Positions 34,233-45,440 are shown, counted from the stretch's first letter. The stretch: DNA of 64,000 nt from Thermothelomyces thermophilus ATCC 42464 (GCF_000226095.1 NC_016477.1:1674001-1738000); one strand, 5' to 3'. Numbers and translations: made by a program. The notes: a model not told the origin generated them from the sequence alone.

Positions 34233-35738
34233 ATGGCGGGCCCTTACCTTGGAGCCCGGCGCTCTCTTGCTGCCGCTCTCCGACCGTTTTCCCGTTCTGG
34301 ATCGCAATTACGATTCAACAACAACAACCATGTCCCACGACGCCCCGCCTCGACCTCTTCTTCTTCTTCGGCCAGCCGCGCCCCCTCCACGGCGCGCAAC
34401 GTCCTCGTCGCCGGCCTCCTAGCCACCGTGGGCGGCGTCGCCTACTACTACGCAACCGACACCCGCGCCTCGATCCACCAATGGCTCGTGCCCCGTCTGC
34501 TGCGCGTCATCTTCCCCGACGCCGAAGACGCCCACCACGCCGGCACCGCCGCCCTCAAGACCCTCTACTCGCTCGGCCTGCACCCGCGCGAGCGGCCTTC
34601 GGCCCTCGAGGACGGTACCGACGGCGCCGGCGCCGGCGGCGGTAACCCGCTCGCGGTGACCGTCTTCGGCACGACCCTGGCCAACCCGATCGGCATCTCG
34701 GCCGGGCTCGACAAGGACGCCGAGATCCCGGACCCGCTCTTCGCGCTGGGCGCCGGCGTGGTCGAGGTCGGCGGGTGCACGCCGCTGCCGCAGGAGGGCA
34801 ACCCGCGCCCGCGCGTCTTCCGCATCCCCGCCGTCGACGGGCTGGTCAACCGGTACGGGCTCAACTCGCGCGGCGCCGACGCCATGGCAGCCCGCCTGCG
34901 CGAGCGCCTGCGCACTCTCGCGCGCACGCTAAGCGGCGGCGGCGGCGGCGGCGGCCTGACCGAGCAGGAGGTCCTGGACGGCGCGCTGGGCGAGGACGTG
35001 CCCGTGGGCAGCCTGCGGCCCGGCCGGCTGCTGTGCGTGCAGATCGCCAAGAACAAGAAGACGGACGAGAGGGACCTGGACGCCGTCATCCGCGACCACG
35101 TCTACTGCGTCCAGAGGCTGGCCCCCTACGCCGACGTGCTCGTCGTCAACGTCAGCAGCCCCAACACCCCCGGCCTCCGGGACCTGCAGGCGGCCGAGCC
35201 GCTGGCGCGGCTGCTGGGCGCCGTGGTGGACGAGGCCAAGAAGACGCCGAGGAAGGTCAAGCCCAGGGTGATGGTCAAGGTGTCGCCGGACGAGGACGAC
35301 GACACCCAGATGGAGGGCGTCGTGCGGGCGGTGTGGACGAGCGGGGTCGACGGGGTGATTGTGGGCAACACGACCAAGCGGCGGACGGGGCTGGTCAAGG
35401 AGGGCGTGCGGCTGACCGCCAAGGAGCAGAAGGCGCTGCTGGAGGAAGGCGGCTTCTCGGGGCCGGCCATGTTCGAGCGCACCCTCAGCCTGGTCGGCAG
35501 GTACCGCAAGATGCTCGACCGCTACTCGCTCGGGACCCCGGGGGTCGATGACGCCTTCCCTCCGCAGAAGGTCATCTTTGCGACCGGCGGCATCACGACC
35601 GGCGAGCAGGCTCTCAAGGTCCTCAATGCCGGCGCCAGCGTCGCTATGGTCTACACGGGGCTGGTCTATGGCGGCTCCGGCACGATAACGAGGATCAAGA
35701 AGGAGATGAAGGAGAAGCTTGCGATCAAGGAATCTTGA
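34233..35738 (+). CDS. Dihydroorotate dehydrogenase (class 2, mitochondrial)
   Basis: An intronless frame of 501 residues starts MAGPYLGARRSLAAALRPFS. It oxidises dihydroorotate to orotate with ubiquinone, the fourth step of pyrimidine synthesis, at the inner mitochondrial membrane. Residues 1-55 form an Arg/Ser-rich presequence, and 56-74 (NVLVAGLLATVGGVAYYYA) the membrane anchor. The FMN barrel shows ANPIGISAGLDKDAEIPDPL, GAGVVEVGGCTPLPQEGNPR, FRIPAVDGLVNRYGLNSRGA, VNVSSPNTPGLRDLQ (catalytic Ser region of class 2 enzymes), GVDGVIVGNTTKRRTGLV and VIFATGGITTGEQALKVLNA. A glycine run (SGGGGGGGLTEQEV) after RTLART marks a surface loop that varies among fungi. The start at 34233 is favoured because it directly precedes a proper presequence; the frame is open further upstream. 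Confidence 0.96.
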   Translation: MAGPYLGARRSLAAALRPFSRSGSQLRFNNNNHVPRRPASTSSSSSASRAPSTARNVLVAGLLATVGGVAYYYATDTRASIHQWLVPRLLRVIFPDAEDAHHAGTAALKTLYSLGLHPRERPSALEDGTDGAGAGGGNPLAVTVFGTTLANPIGISAGLDKDAEIPDPLFALGAGVVEVGGCTPLPQEGNPRPRVFRIPAVDGLVNRYGLNSRGADAMAARLRERLRTLARTLSGGGGGGGLTEQEVLDGALGEDVPVGSLRPGRLLCVQIAKNKKTDERDLDAVIRDHVYCVQRLAPYADVLVVNVSSPNTPGLRDLQAAEPLARLLGAVVDEAKKTPRKVKPRVMVKVSPDEDDDTQMEGVVRAVWTSGVDGVIVGNTTKRRTGLVKEGVRLTAKEQKALLEEGGFSGPAMFERTLSLVGRYRKMLDRYSLGTPGVDDAFPPQKVIFATGGITTGEQALKVLNAGASVAMVYTGLVYGGSGTITRIKKEMKEKLAIKES

Positions 35739-36589
35739 ATCCCTCCCTACCTTAGTAAGCGTCGCTCTGTATAAATACGTTTCGGTTGGCTGGAGAATCT
35801 CACGACACCTCCACCGATTGAAAACAGACTCGGTCTAATAAAAAAAAAAAGGGGGCCATTCTCATGTTTGAGGGATAGAGTAATATGAAATGCGTTTCAA
35901 TGAGGCGAAGTCGCTGTGCTGATCGATACAATCCCATGGCTTCTGAGGAGAAGTTGTTCAGTGCTCTAGCTCAGATTCGACTTTTCTTGTTCTTCGTCAG
36001 CCCCTTTCACAGACCGCCTAGCAAGAGCTTGAAGACGCATGGCACGACCGTCCTGCCAGTAGCAGCCTCGGCTGTCCCTTGCCTACCCTTCCTTCGGCCC
36101 GATTTATGCTGGGACAGACAGAACCCCTGATCCAGTCTGCTCTGACTCCTGGTCTAGAGCAAGGGATGAACTACCTTACCTAGCCGGGTCTGTGGCTGGG
36201 GGGGGGGGGGGGGGGGGGATTAAGGTACCTAGGTTGGAACATCGTTGGCCAGCCTGGTGAGAGAGCATCAGTTCCGAGAGCGGCCAGCAGGTCAAACACA
36301 TATCATGCCGTTAGAGACATCATGGGACATCAACAAGTTCGTCAACTGTTATCCTGCGTGTTTGTGTGCGTGCGCGTAGTGGTCTGGCGGTGGTGATTCG
36401 CAGCCTGGCAGTTTGGCCTCGAGAAACAATGCGCACAGTTTCAAACTGGCAAAGTATGAACAAGAAGCGAAAGCACCCTTCAAAAAACCCCACACCCCCC
36501 TATACTTGGCCTCTGGCCCTGGCCCTGGCCCTGGCACTCCTCCCAAATCAACAACTCCCACTTTCTCCGCCGAGGACACGGGTTGCTGC
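35739..36589. other. Convergent intergenic region, contains poly-G
   Basis: Between the DHODH and AA9 stop codons. It contains poly-A at 35840-35850 and a 21-nt poly-G at 36198-36218. No gene is recognised. Confidence 0.5.
36198..36218. repeat. Poly-G tract (21 nt)
   Basis: Uninterrupted G on the plus strand in the DHODH-AA9 convergent region. It has G-quadruplex potential. The exact length may be affected by sequencing error. Confidence 0.9.
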
Positions 36590-37911
36590 TCAGCAGGTAA
36601 ACACGGCCGGGCCAGGGATGGTGTAAGGTTGCGCTGCAACTCCGCGTCAGTCGTCAGTCGCCCTGTTCCAAAACAGAGAATTAAGAAAGAAAAAAAAAAG
36701 AAAGAAAGTAAAAAGAAGCGCTCACCCTTGTAAGCGTCGTAGGTGATGCCGGGGTCGCTCCCCTTGTAGGCGCCGGGGAAGGAGACCAGGTTGGTAGAGG
36801 GCACGGTGGAGCCGCCGCCGGTGACCTGGAGCTGGTGGCAGCCCGGGTAGAACTGGGCGCCGGGGTACTGCCAGGCCGAGTGCAGGGCGATGATCTCGTG
36901 GCGGACGAGGTAGTAGCCGCTCTTGAGGCAGGACGGGATCGTGTAGGTGTAGGCGGAGGGGGCCGTCATGAGCGGGGTCTTTCAGAGGAGACAGGTCAGT
37001 GTCATTGTTTCCCCTTGTTCCTGTTTGTTTCGTTTTTTTTTTTTCCTTCTCCTCTCGAGGGATTGAAATGCAGAAACAGAATCGGGTGACTCACAGCAGC
37101 CCAGACATTGGAGGTGCCCTCACGGCCGCCTTCCTTGATCTTGAACCAAACGGGCCTATTATCAGGGGGAACAAGAGAGTTAGCACCTTAGCACCAATGA
37201 CTCCCCCCCCCTTCCCCTCCTTCATTTCATTCCCACCCCAAGGAAACGGGGTTGAATTATTTTCGGAAATGCCTTACTTAGTTCCCGGGGACCAGTCCTG
37301 GCAGCCGGTGTCGGGGCAGCGAGCCATGTAGGTGATGACGGGGCCGACGTGGGAGTCGGGCCAGAGGGTCCAGTAGAGCGTCACGGTCGAGCCGGCGGCG
37401 GCGGGGGCGTGGAGCTTGGCCGGTTCGGCACCGGCGTGGCACTGGAGGTCGATGGAGTTGACGTCCTCCACGGGGCCGTTGCCCGGGATGGAGCGGGAAA
37501 CCCTATCGGGCTGAGACCCCCCTCACACCCCCTTGTTTAGCGGGTGTTCGATCGCTGCATCAGAGAAGGTTGGGCCCCCGGGGAGGAAAGGGGGGGTGTC
37601 TGGTTTAGTATTATGGTTCATTGTTACCTTGTTGTCGCCCATGTAAGGGTCCTGGTACGGCTAAATGTGGGAGATGCGTGTCAGGAACTGCCGGCAGAGG
37701 GAGCCAAATGACTGGTACCGAGCGTACCTGGTAGAACTATAAGGGTCGTCTTGTTAGCCACTTGCCGACCATGCATCCCACGGGAGTTGCCGTTTGGGTT
37801 TTTTTTTTTCTTTTTTACCTGATAATCCTTGCCACCGATCGTGGCGTGGTCAACATAGCCGTGCGCGGCCACGAGGGCGGCCGAGACCACGAGGGCGGCG
37901 AGCGTCTTCAT
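36590..37911 (-). CDS. AA9 lytic polysaccharide monooxygenase
   Basis: Seven exons: 37911-37819, 37736-37728 (9 nt, FYQ), 37660-37628, 37510-37278, 37155-37095, 36978-36726 and 36633-36590, giving 241 residues. Residues 1-16 are a signal peptide, so mature His1 is His17 ([13 protein letters not shown]). The copper histidine brace is completed by His99 ([13 protein letters not shown]). His176, Gln185 and axial Tyr187 ([17 protein letters not shown]) complete the site. The C-terminus [11 protein letters not shown] is the usual end of this subgroup, with no CBM1. AA9 enzymes are secreted and cleave cellulose oxidatively with an electron donor and peroxide or oxygen. From memory it closely resembles AA9E-type enzymes of Thermothielavioides. 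The nearby FAD enzymes are not known AA9 partners. Confidence 0.95.
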
Positions 37912-38998
37912 CGTGATTTTGTCTGTCCGACAGAGGAAGGGGGAAGAAGGACTTGGAGCAATTTACAACAATTATTTGCTGCTGTTAATGTCCTGCTACG
38001 ACCAGAGCTCCTCTCGATGGCTAGGTCGAGTGCCGTTAAGAGGTACCTACTTATACTTATTAACGCATACCCCCTACACTAGGGAGTAATTACATGCCGC
38101 AGCTCGCTTCGAACGTTCGGAAATATCGAGTCAAACCTCCATCAGGGAACCACGGCATCTCCTCTTTGTGTCCTGCATTTCTCTGGCCCTTGTTCAGCTG
38201 CTTTGCGACCTCCTTCGGGTTATCCGGCCGACGTCTGTCCCCGGTAAGGGTTACTGCAACAGGAAGCACAAACAGGGTACGGAGCGACGAGAGTGCGCCC
38301 CTAGGAAGACCCACGGCTTGGCGATGTCGCAGAATGCTGGTGGTTTCCAGTTTTAGTGGGTCGGCGGGAACCCGGTATCAACATGTTTGGTTGTCGCGGG
38401 AGAGCCGCACTAGACGGGATGGAGTAGCAGGCTCCGAGGTTGCTGTCCTGGAACTACGAGAGTCGTGGAGGAAGTTGGCCCACCAATCGACACCTTTCCT
38501 ACTTGTACACATGAGCAGTGCACGCAGGACGCAAGTTGCCTTGGAGAGGGCTGATATTTGGTTTGGGGAGAAGCAGACGGAAGCGAGAGGAAGCTGGCCA
38601 CCGAGTAGGTAGGTAAGGTTGGCTTGTCTTTCTTGGAGAAAGGACCTCGCAAAGGGGGAGCTCCGTTGAGGCAGAGAGACAGGAGTTTGAAAGCAAACCA
38701 CGGGAAGCGGAAAGAACGCATCGGAGGATCTATGGGCTTCATTCCTTATAATTTGTCCTTCACCTTCCGAGCCAAAGGCCACAATTCCAGCCGAAGACCG
38801 GCCCCTAAGACAGGATGAAGAAACCACAGCAAGCGCAGGCCTCCCTCATGACAAAGGATGACTTTTGTTTGAAACCCGGCCTCAGACTCAGAGGTCGAAT
38901 AAATACCTTCCTCCTTAATGATCAAACAGAGGCACGATAATTTTCAAGTCTCACTGCCGGGGGGCTTCCTGCAGCAATGAACACCTCCGCAGGCACGT
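37912..38998. other. AA9 promoter region and 3' flank of FAD monooxygenase
   Basis: Holds the AA9 upstream region, with a TATA-like site, and the 3' flank of the next minus-strand gene. Open frames at 38094-38827 overlap on both strands without domain support. Confidence 0.45.
38047..38056 (-). promoter_or_regulatory. TATA-like site upstream of AA9 gene
   Basis: On the minus strand AGTATAAGTA lies about 140 bp before the AA9 ATG, followed by a C/T-rich leader. Position and sequence fit a TATA box; this is not proven. Confidence 0.3.
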
Positions 38999-41900
38999 TT
39001 AAAAGGCGCTTCCGTGCAGCCTTCCGACGCTCTCGGGAGTCAGGGCATTCTTGTGTCGCCTGGTGGCCAGAATATGCTCGCGGAAGAGCCAGCCCAGACC
39101 GAGGGTGGCCCCGGGCCCGAAGAGGACCAGGCTGAGCAGGCCGAGGCCGACGACGCGGAGCCACCCTTCCCTCAGCATGCCGGCGCTGCGGAGGTCCCAG
39201 AACAGGTAAGCCAGCCAGAGCAGGTGCGAGCCGAAACCGAAGACCTCGTCCCACTTGAGGAACTCGGCGGTGAAGCGGGTCAGGTTGTGCTCGCTCCGCG
39301 GCAGGCCGGCGGGCACGAAGACGTGAACGAGCCCGCCCGCCCCGAGCCGGGTGTGCCACCACACAACCGCCGACAGCGCGGCGGCCGCGCCGACGTACAA
39401 CCTCATGACGGGCAGGTCCCTCAGCGGGCGAGACAGCTTGTCGGTTGCCATGGTGTCCCGAAGGAAGAGGCGCGAGCCGGCGAAGAGGGCGGCGGCCGCC
39501 CATAGCGGGTAGAGCTGCCAGAGGTAGAGCAGGACTTGGCGGGTAAGGAGGTCGGGCCAAGCCAGCATGGAGTAGAAGGGCAGCAGGTAGGTGAGCAGCA
39601 CGACGGGCAGGGCGGCGAAGCTGGTGCGCGTGTTGGTCAGGCGCTGATCGAGGGCCGAAAATTTCTCGATCGGCGACAGCACGTAGTGCAGGAAGCAGTA
39701 GGCGGGAGAGACGACACCGATGCCCAGCAGCTGACCTAGGGTGGCGTACATATGTGGCCTTGGGGAGAGTGTGGAGAACTGTCAGTTTGACATACAACCA
39801 TTGTATTTGTACGTTGATCCGTTTTTTTATCCTTCTCATTTTCCCTCGTTTTTGTTTGATAATAAAAGAAACTTCTCGATTTTTCCAAAGAAAGGAAGCA
39901 CACACGTACCATTGTATGGGCGTCAGAAGATTGGCGCGCCGGGCAGACTCAAAAATCCAGATAGTCAGGAGGACGGTTCCGTCGGTCAGGAAGGAGAGCA
40001 CCTGGCGGCGGGAGACGGGATCAGTGCCGTAGACAGAGGGGAAGAAAAAGGTGTTGACCAGGGCGACAAAGTCGTCAAAGGCGGGCAGGCGGTAGAACGA
40101 GCGGAGGATGGGCACGAAGTCTCCCGAGGGCAGCTCAAAGACGCCGCTGTCGCGGAGGGCAGCAGCCCACGGGCCCGCGGAATTCGGGTCCATGACCCAG
40201 GCGGCGACGAAGGCGAGGGCGAGCAGCGGCGAGGCGAAGAGGGCGCGCTTGAGCTTGCTCTCCTGCTTGCCGTCGCCCTGCGACGGATTGAAGGGCTTGG
40301 TGCCAGTCAGAGAGGCCATGGGGAGCGGGAGATAGTCGAGCTTGACGGCGCCAATCATGGCGTTGCCCATCAGCTCGGGGACGAACTCGGTCGTGTGGGG
40401 CATCACAAAGCGGACGAATAGGCGGCGCCCCAAGCCGTGCATGTTGTGCGACCGGGCCAGGAAGCCCGAGGAATCGACGCCGGCATCGGCGCGCACGACG
40501 CGTGCTCTGTGGTACTCGGCCAGCATGGCCTCGATGTCCCGAATATTTGGGAGGCTGCCGTCTGTGGCGCGCCACTGGTCGGCTAGCCGCTTGATGCCGT
40601 TGGCGAGAGCGGCGGCACTTTCGATGGCCGCATTGGCGCCGACGCCGAGGTTGGGGGTCGACTTGTGGATGCTGTCACCGACGCAGACGATGCGGCCCCA
40701 ATGCCAGAGCTTGAACTTGGCCTCCTCGATGGGAACCAGGCGGAAGGACGATGTCTTCTCCCAGAAGTCGGCAAGGGTCAGGCCGTCCGGTCCCTTGAGG
40801 AAGATAAGGTCCGAGTGACGGGCAATAAAGTCTCGTGCGTCGTCGTCCGTGTACCGCGGAATCTCGTGCAGGCGATACGTCCGTGGCAGCCGCTCTTGGA
40901 CGAACCAGAACACCTTGCCTCCCTCGGCCACGATGGCCAACCCACAGCGGCCGGGGTTGTAGCACGTGATGAAATCCCCGGGCTGGAGCTTGGTGATGCC
41001 ATAGGAGATGCCGAACATGCAGTTGTATTCCGAGATCAGGCCTTGGGACGGGAGGAGGTGAGTGGTTGAACAGCTGCGCAGCAAGCAGGCGGAAAGAACA
41101 ACAACAATCATAACAACAATAACAAAAGAATTTTTAAAGAAAAGGGGGCCTGTTGGTAGAACACAAAACTTACAGTCTCTGTCGGCCTGAACAAGATCGG
41201 GATGGTCCGACTCGGCCAGCTGCCACATCTTGCTGCGCGTCTTGCTAAAACAACCATCGGCACCGACGAGAAGGTGGCCCGAGAAGGAGGAGCCATCCTC
41301 GCAGATAGCAGTGACACCGTCGGATTCGTGCTTGATGTCTACGAGAGTCTTGTTGACGAGGACTCGGCTTGGGTCCTTTAGGTTCTCATGTAGGACGCGC
41401 AGCAGGTTCTGTCGCTCGCCCCATGCAACCGTGTATCCCGTTCTGGAGCTCAGGATTAACGACTGGGTATCAGGACTGAGACTCAAACCATGGCCCGAAA
41501 GGAATTTAAAATCAAGAAAAAAGAAGGGGAAAAACCAAATAAACAAAGAGGCCTGATAAGAAACGACTAAAAGGGGAAAGGGGAAGGGGTTGAAGGGGGG
41601 CAGAAACTGAAAGAACAGTCGACAACTCTTACTTTGCTTTCAGCATGAGAGAGCCGACATAATCTGGTTTAGTGATGAGGTCTCCTCGCTTGTTGCGGTT
41701 GTAATAGGTTTTCAGAGGCGCCTAGTATTTCAAAAAGTTAGGCCCTCCGCGTGTGAAGTGCTAAGCCAAGAAAAGCTGCAGCGCACGAGTGGTTTTAACC
41801 CCGGGATCCGGGGGTCTCGCGCCAAGATTCAGGCTTACCGAGAGCTCCTCGATCGCCTTCCATGCTCCGAGCTGGTCCAGAATCTAGGGCAGCGCGTGTA

Positions 41901-42248
41901 ATCAGTATCGTGGCCGGAAGACAGCGCAGCGCACCGAGCATGACCTGGTGGCACACAAAGGAAGGAAAGAAACTAAACGAAATCGACCCGCGCTCACCCG
42001 CGCTCCATTGGGGAACACGCCAATCGAGGCGCCGACCTGGGGGGCCACCTCGCCGCGGCGTTCCAGCAGGACGTAGTCGACGCCGGCTTGCTAAAGAATA
42101 AGATAACTGTCAGTGCACAGGGACGTGAGAACACGCGAGTTTTCCGTGGTTGGTCTCGGCGCACCTCGAGCGCGTTGGCCAGCGTGAGCCCGGCCACGCC
42201 GCCCCCGACAATCACAATGCGAAATTGGTCTTTTTCGCTGGCGCCCAT
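38999..42248 (-). CDS. FAD-dependent monooxygenase fused to C-terminal polytopic membrane domain
   Basis: Exons are 42248-42165, 42090-41998, 41883-41839, 41721-41633, 41442-41174, 41041-39910 and 39758-38999, giving 823 residues, all in frame. Residues 1-440 are a class A flavin monooxygenase (PaxM/PHBH-like). GGGVAG at 15-20 binds FAD ADP, R114 lies in WGERQNLLR, the DG motif LLVGADG is at 161-167, and the GD motif [19 protein letters not shown] at 312-330. From about residue 455 come several hydrophobic helices ([97 protein letters not shown]). The C-terminal domain recalls the membrane-bound terpene cyclases that pair with PaxM-type epoxidases, but I cannot confirm homology. Two introns use CAAG acceptors. 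The substrate is unknown; no prenyltransferase or PKS is nearby. Confidence 0.85.
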
Positions 42249-43350
42249 CGTCTAAAACGGTAATAGACTCGCTCCGAAGACCGACGGTGAAGAGTCTACG
42301 GCTGTGTCACACGTTTCACAGTCAATTAAGGTTGTTAAGAATATGTGACACAATCTCGCCCGCGTGGTAGAAGGTTGGCTGGGTGCAAACAAAAAAAATA
42401 TTAAGGTCCGGTATGAGCTAGAGAAAGTAGTTAGCCTATCGAGCTCTTTTGTCTGTTCCGACTTAGGAAATGGAGGAGGAATCCGAGTGCGAAGGAGACA
42501 TAACCGGGAAAGCGAAACCCACGTAAGCACGTGGTGTGTACCTTCTCAGGTAAGCCTTATACATAAGGCTGCTTGGCTACATGCCATGGCCGCAGCCTGC
42601 CAAGAGGAACAAGCGAGAGCACCTGCCTGCCTCTATGAGTGGTTCGTTATTTCTTAGCAGACAGAGTAATACTGCAAGGTCAGCAACGGTCGAGATCGCC
42701 CGAGAAACGAACCGGCCAATCGTGTCGCTGCTGGTCTCGAGTTTAATTATGTATATCTACAAGTAAGATTCCTTCACGTCTCTGCCAGATAAGAAGCACA
42801 ACGCACACACCTTGTGGAAATAGTAACGCAACTTTGTTTGCCTGTAGACTCCAACGCCCCGTCATTTGCTCACATGGCAGGCGATTGCCCAAACCTTTCC
42901 GGAAGCGCCGAGTGCCTCCCACAGTGCACCTGCTTAGGTCTCGTTCCTTCCCCCACCCTCTACCTGCGCCTCTTCCATCTGACTAAAGCTACGCCAATAA
43001 TTAATCCATGCAATGACATTGCAAGGTCTGCTCCTCGTGCTCAGAATTACAAGCCTGCGCAACAGCAACCGCACCATACCCGTAACTTTAACCAACATAA
43101 TAATGTATTTAATCACATGCTAATAGTTAATAATAGTTCATAGGGGGAAACAAAGAGGGGGCTCGAGGCGACGGAGTAATGATGCCACAACGAGACTCCA
43201 GACATCCGTGCTGAGAATCTACATCTCTGCTCGTCAGTATGTGGTCTATAATAGTGTTACGGTTTATTTTTATTTTTAATTTTTTTTAACGGAAGAGCGA
43301 CTGATGGGAACAGGAACGACGTTATAAACAGAAGACTTAAAGCACAGAAA

Positions 43351-43370
43351 CAACAACAACAACAACAACA
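43351..43370. repeat. (AAC)n microsatellite
   Basis: About seven CAA/AAC units in intergenic sequence. Confidence 0.85.
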
Positions 43371-44286
43371 GAAAAGAACTGAAAAGGAAAACAGTATAAA
43401 GACAATCTATCGGAACCCAAAACGGAGAACCGGCTCCCATTAGGGAACTATGGTTTGGATAGTAGGTTATAAGGGCGCTCTGGCCCACACAATCACTTGA
43501 CTACCCTGGTCACCTCCTCTATACTGTCCATCCTTAATAGTTATAGCTCGCCTATCTCTGCTGATCTCTAATTGATAGAAGATGGTTCCAATTGATGGAA
43601 GAAAGTTAGTAAGTTCTAAAAATGTTCAAAAGAGCGATGTCTCCTTCCTACGTTTGCTGGCCCTGTGGCTCTGTATAAGTAGAGGATTAGGAACAAAGAA
43701 CCCTCCGTTTGCCAGCCCGTTTGCCAGATCTACAGGTCTTATCTTATCCAGCCTTATATGATGGACGCGTCTATAGACAACGTACTGCATCACTGATCCA
43801 TGATTCCAAATGTCTCAGGCCGCAGTTCTAGACGGTCCCGAGCTTGCGGCAGGGAGTTAAAAAAAAGCTGGGGTCCACCGGCGTCAGTCTCGGTTTCACT
43901 CGCCATTCCCGCACGCTGGCGGTTGAATACGGCGTTATGCAGCTACGGTACTTGGGCGACACCAAGCTGAATCGAGTCTCGCTTCACCCCGTCGATCAAG
44001 CCATTGGTTAATTAGGCACTTGACAGGCAATTGCACACGGCGTTCTTTTCGTCAAGGCACACCTCAGTGGCCTCTCTACCTTGCCAAGCTGAGATTCCGG
44101 ATAATGGCTGCCGCCTCGTTCACGCGCTTTGGATGAGTTTCTCGGCAGCCCCTGCCGGGCAGTTCAGGGTGATGAGAGAACTGGATAGGCAACGGAACCA
44201 AACGTCAGTACCAAGGAGGGAATGGGGCGGAGGAAAAGAATTTGAAGCGGGAAATAACGCAATGCAAGAAGAGAGAGAAGCGGGGG

Positions 44287-44390
44287 AGAGAAGGGGGGGA
44301 GAGAAGGGGGGGAGAGAAGGGGGGGAGAGAAGGGGGGGAAAGAAGGGGGGGAGAGAAGGGGGGGAGAGAAGGGGGGGAGAGAAGGGGGGG
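44287..44390. repeat. 13-bp G/A minisatellite, eight copies
   Basis: The unit AGAGAAGGGGGGG is repeated eight times, with one unit (copy 5) starting AAAG. The plus strand is purely purine. It directly follows the 3' remnant of the acyltransferase pseudogene and could form G-quadruplex or triplex structure. Confidence 0.95.
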
Positions 44391-44409
44391 AGAGGGGTGG
44401 TGATGCTCT

Positions 44410-45440
44410 CGACCGAGGTGTGGTTGATGTTGGTGACGGCGGTGAAGTCCATGGCCCGCTTGAGGAGGGCGTCGTCGAAGACGGTCGAACAGTGGCTCAG
44501 GCGTCGTGCCGTCGAGGTACGAGTGCTCGACGATGACGCCCGAGTTGCCGTTGGCCGTGACGACGAACTGGAGCGGCTTGTCGTGCCAGCGGTTGAAGCC
44601 GTCGCCCAGCTTGCACTGCTTCGCCAGCTCCGCGTAGCCGACAGGGCTGCTGTCGTCCAGGTGGACCGCAAAGGCCGCGTCCTCGATGGTCTGGAAGTAC
44701 TCGGCGTTGGCGGGGCTGGCCGCAAGCAGCTCGTTGCGGATCTGAGACGGTGCGCGTTAGCCAATCATCATCAGTAGGCGAAGAAGGGAAGGGATGGAGT
44801 GGGAATTGGAGATGAGAAGCGCGTCCGTCCAAAAAAAGGGGGGGGGAATAATTACTCACTCTCGCCCAAGAGTCTGGGGGAAATAATTACTCACTCTCGC
44901 CCAAGAGTCTTGATTATTGCTCGTCAAGATGCCCGCCCAGGTGCCCTCGTCTTGGACATGGTCCAGGATGGCCTCCATGGCGGCCCGCAGCGCGTCGAGG
45001 GACGCCGGCGTAGTTCCCCTCTCCTCCTTCTTCTCCTGCAGGGGCACGAAAAGGCGGCCGCGGCGGAAGACGACGCAGTAGTCGCCGGCGCCCTTCCTCA
45101 TCTCGTCCATGCCGACACCGGGGCGGCGGTAGGTGTTGAAGAGCCAGCGCAGCGGGTCCCGGCAGACGGGGGTGTCCATGATGGAGGGGAACTCGACGGT
45201 GCCGTCGTCGACCGACTTCTTGAACCGGAACGCGGTCGCGGCCAGCAGGGCGGCGCGCTCGGCCTGCGTGTGCGGCACGGGGCTCGGGTGGTTGATGGCC
45301 ATGAAGTTGGTGTACTGGAGCGGCTGCCGCATCCGCAGGTGGAAGTCCTCGGCCAGGTATCAAGACAACCAGTTGTCCACGGCCGGGTCGTCGGCGTCCC
45401 GCCGGATTGCCTCGTACACCTGCCGAGTGACATTGCAATG
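44410..45440 (-). pseudogene. Decayed carnitine/choline O-acyltransferase
   Basis: Coding runs from about 45440 down to 44895, then from 44741 down to about 44410. It reads VYEAIRRDADDPAVDNWLS, a TGA at 45362-45360, then YLAEDFHLRMRQPLQYTNFM, HTQAERAALLAATAFRFKKS, RDPLRWLFNTYRRPGVGMDE and SNNQDSWAR. After the intron (GTGAGT/CAG) it continues IRNELLAASPANAEYFQTIE and VTANGNSGVIVEHSYLDGTT. The last has the family's catalytic His in EHSxxDG. The acyltransferase moves acyl groups between CoA and carnitine. Both ends are missing: the upstream part stops near 45440 and after DGTT the frame shifts into a short tail, then the minisatellite. The TGA is what a C-to-T change of CGA would give, so RIP or ordinary decay is possible. 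Confidence 0.75.
44842..44910. repeat. Tandem duplication of about 35 bp over an exon-intron border
   Basis: The 29-nt block beginning AATAATTACTCACTCTCGCC occurs at 44847-44875 and again at 44882-44910, each preceded by GGGGG. In the acyltransferase remnant it spans the last exon codons (DSWAR) and the GTGAGT donor, so the donor exists twice. Confidence 0.95.

Larger units (their letters stand above)
42249..44409. other. Long intergenic region, no gene recognised
   Basis: Mostly AT-rich, with an (AAC)n run at 43351-43370 and, at its right end, a 13-bp G/A minisatellite. Open frames here have no domain or splice support. Confidence 0.5.
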
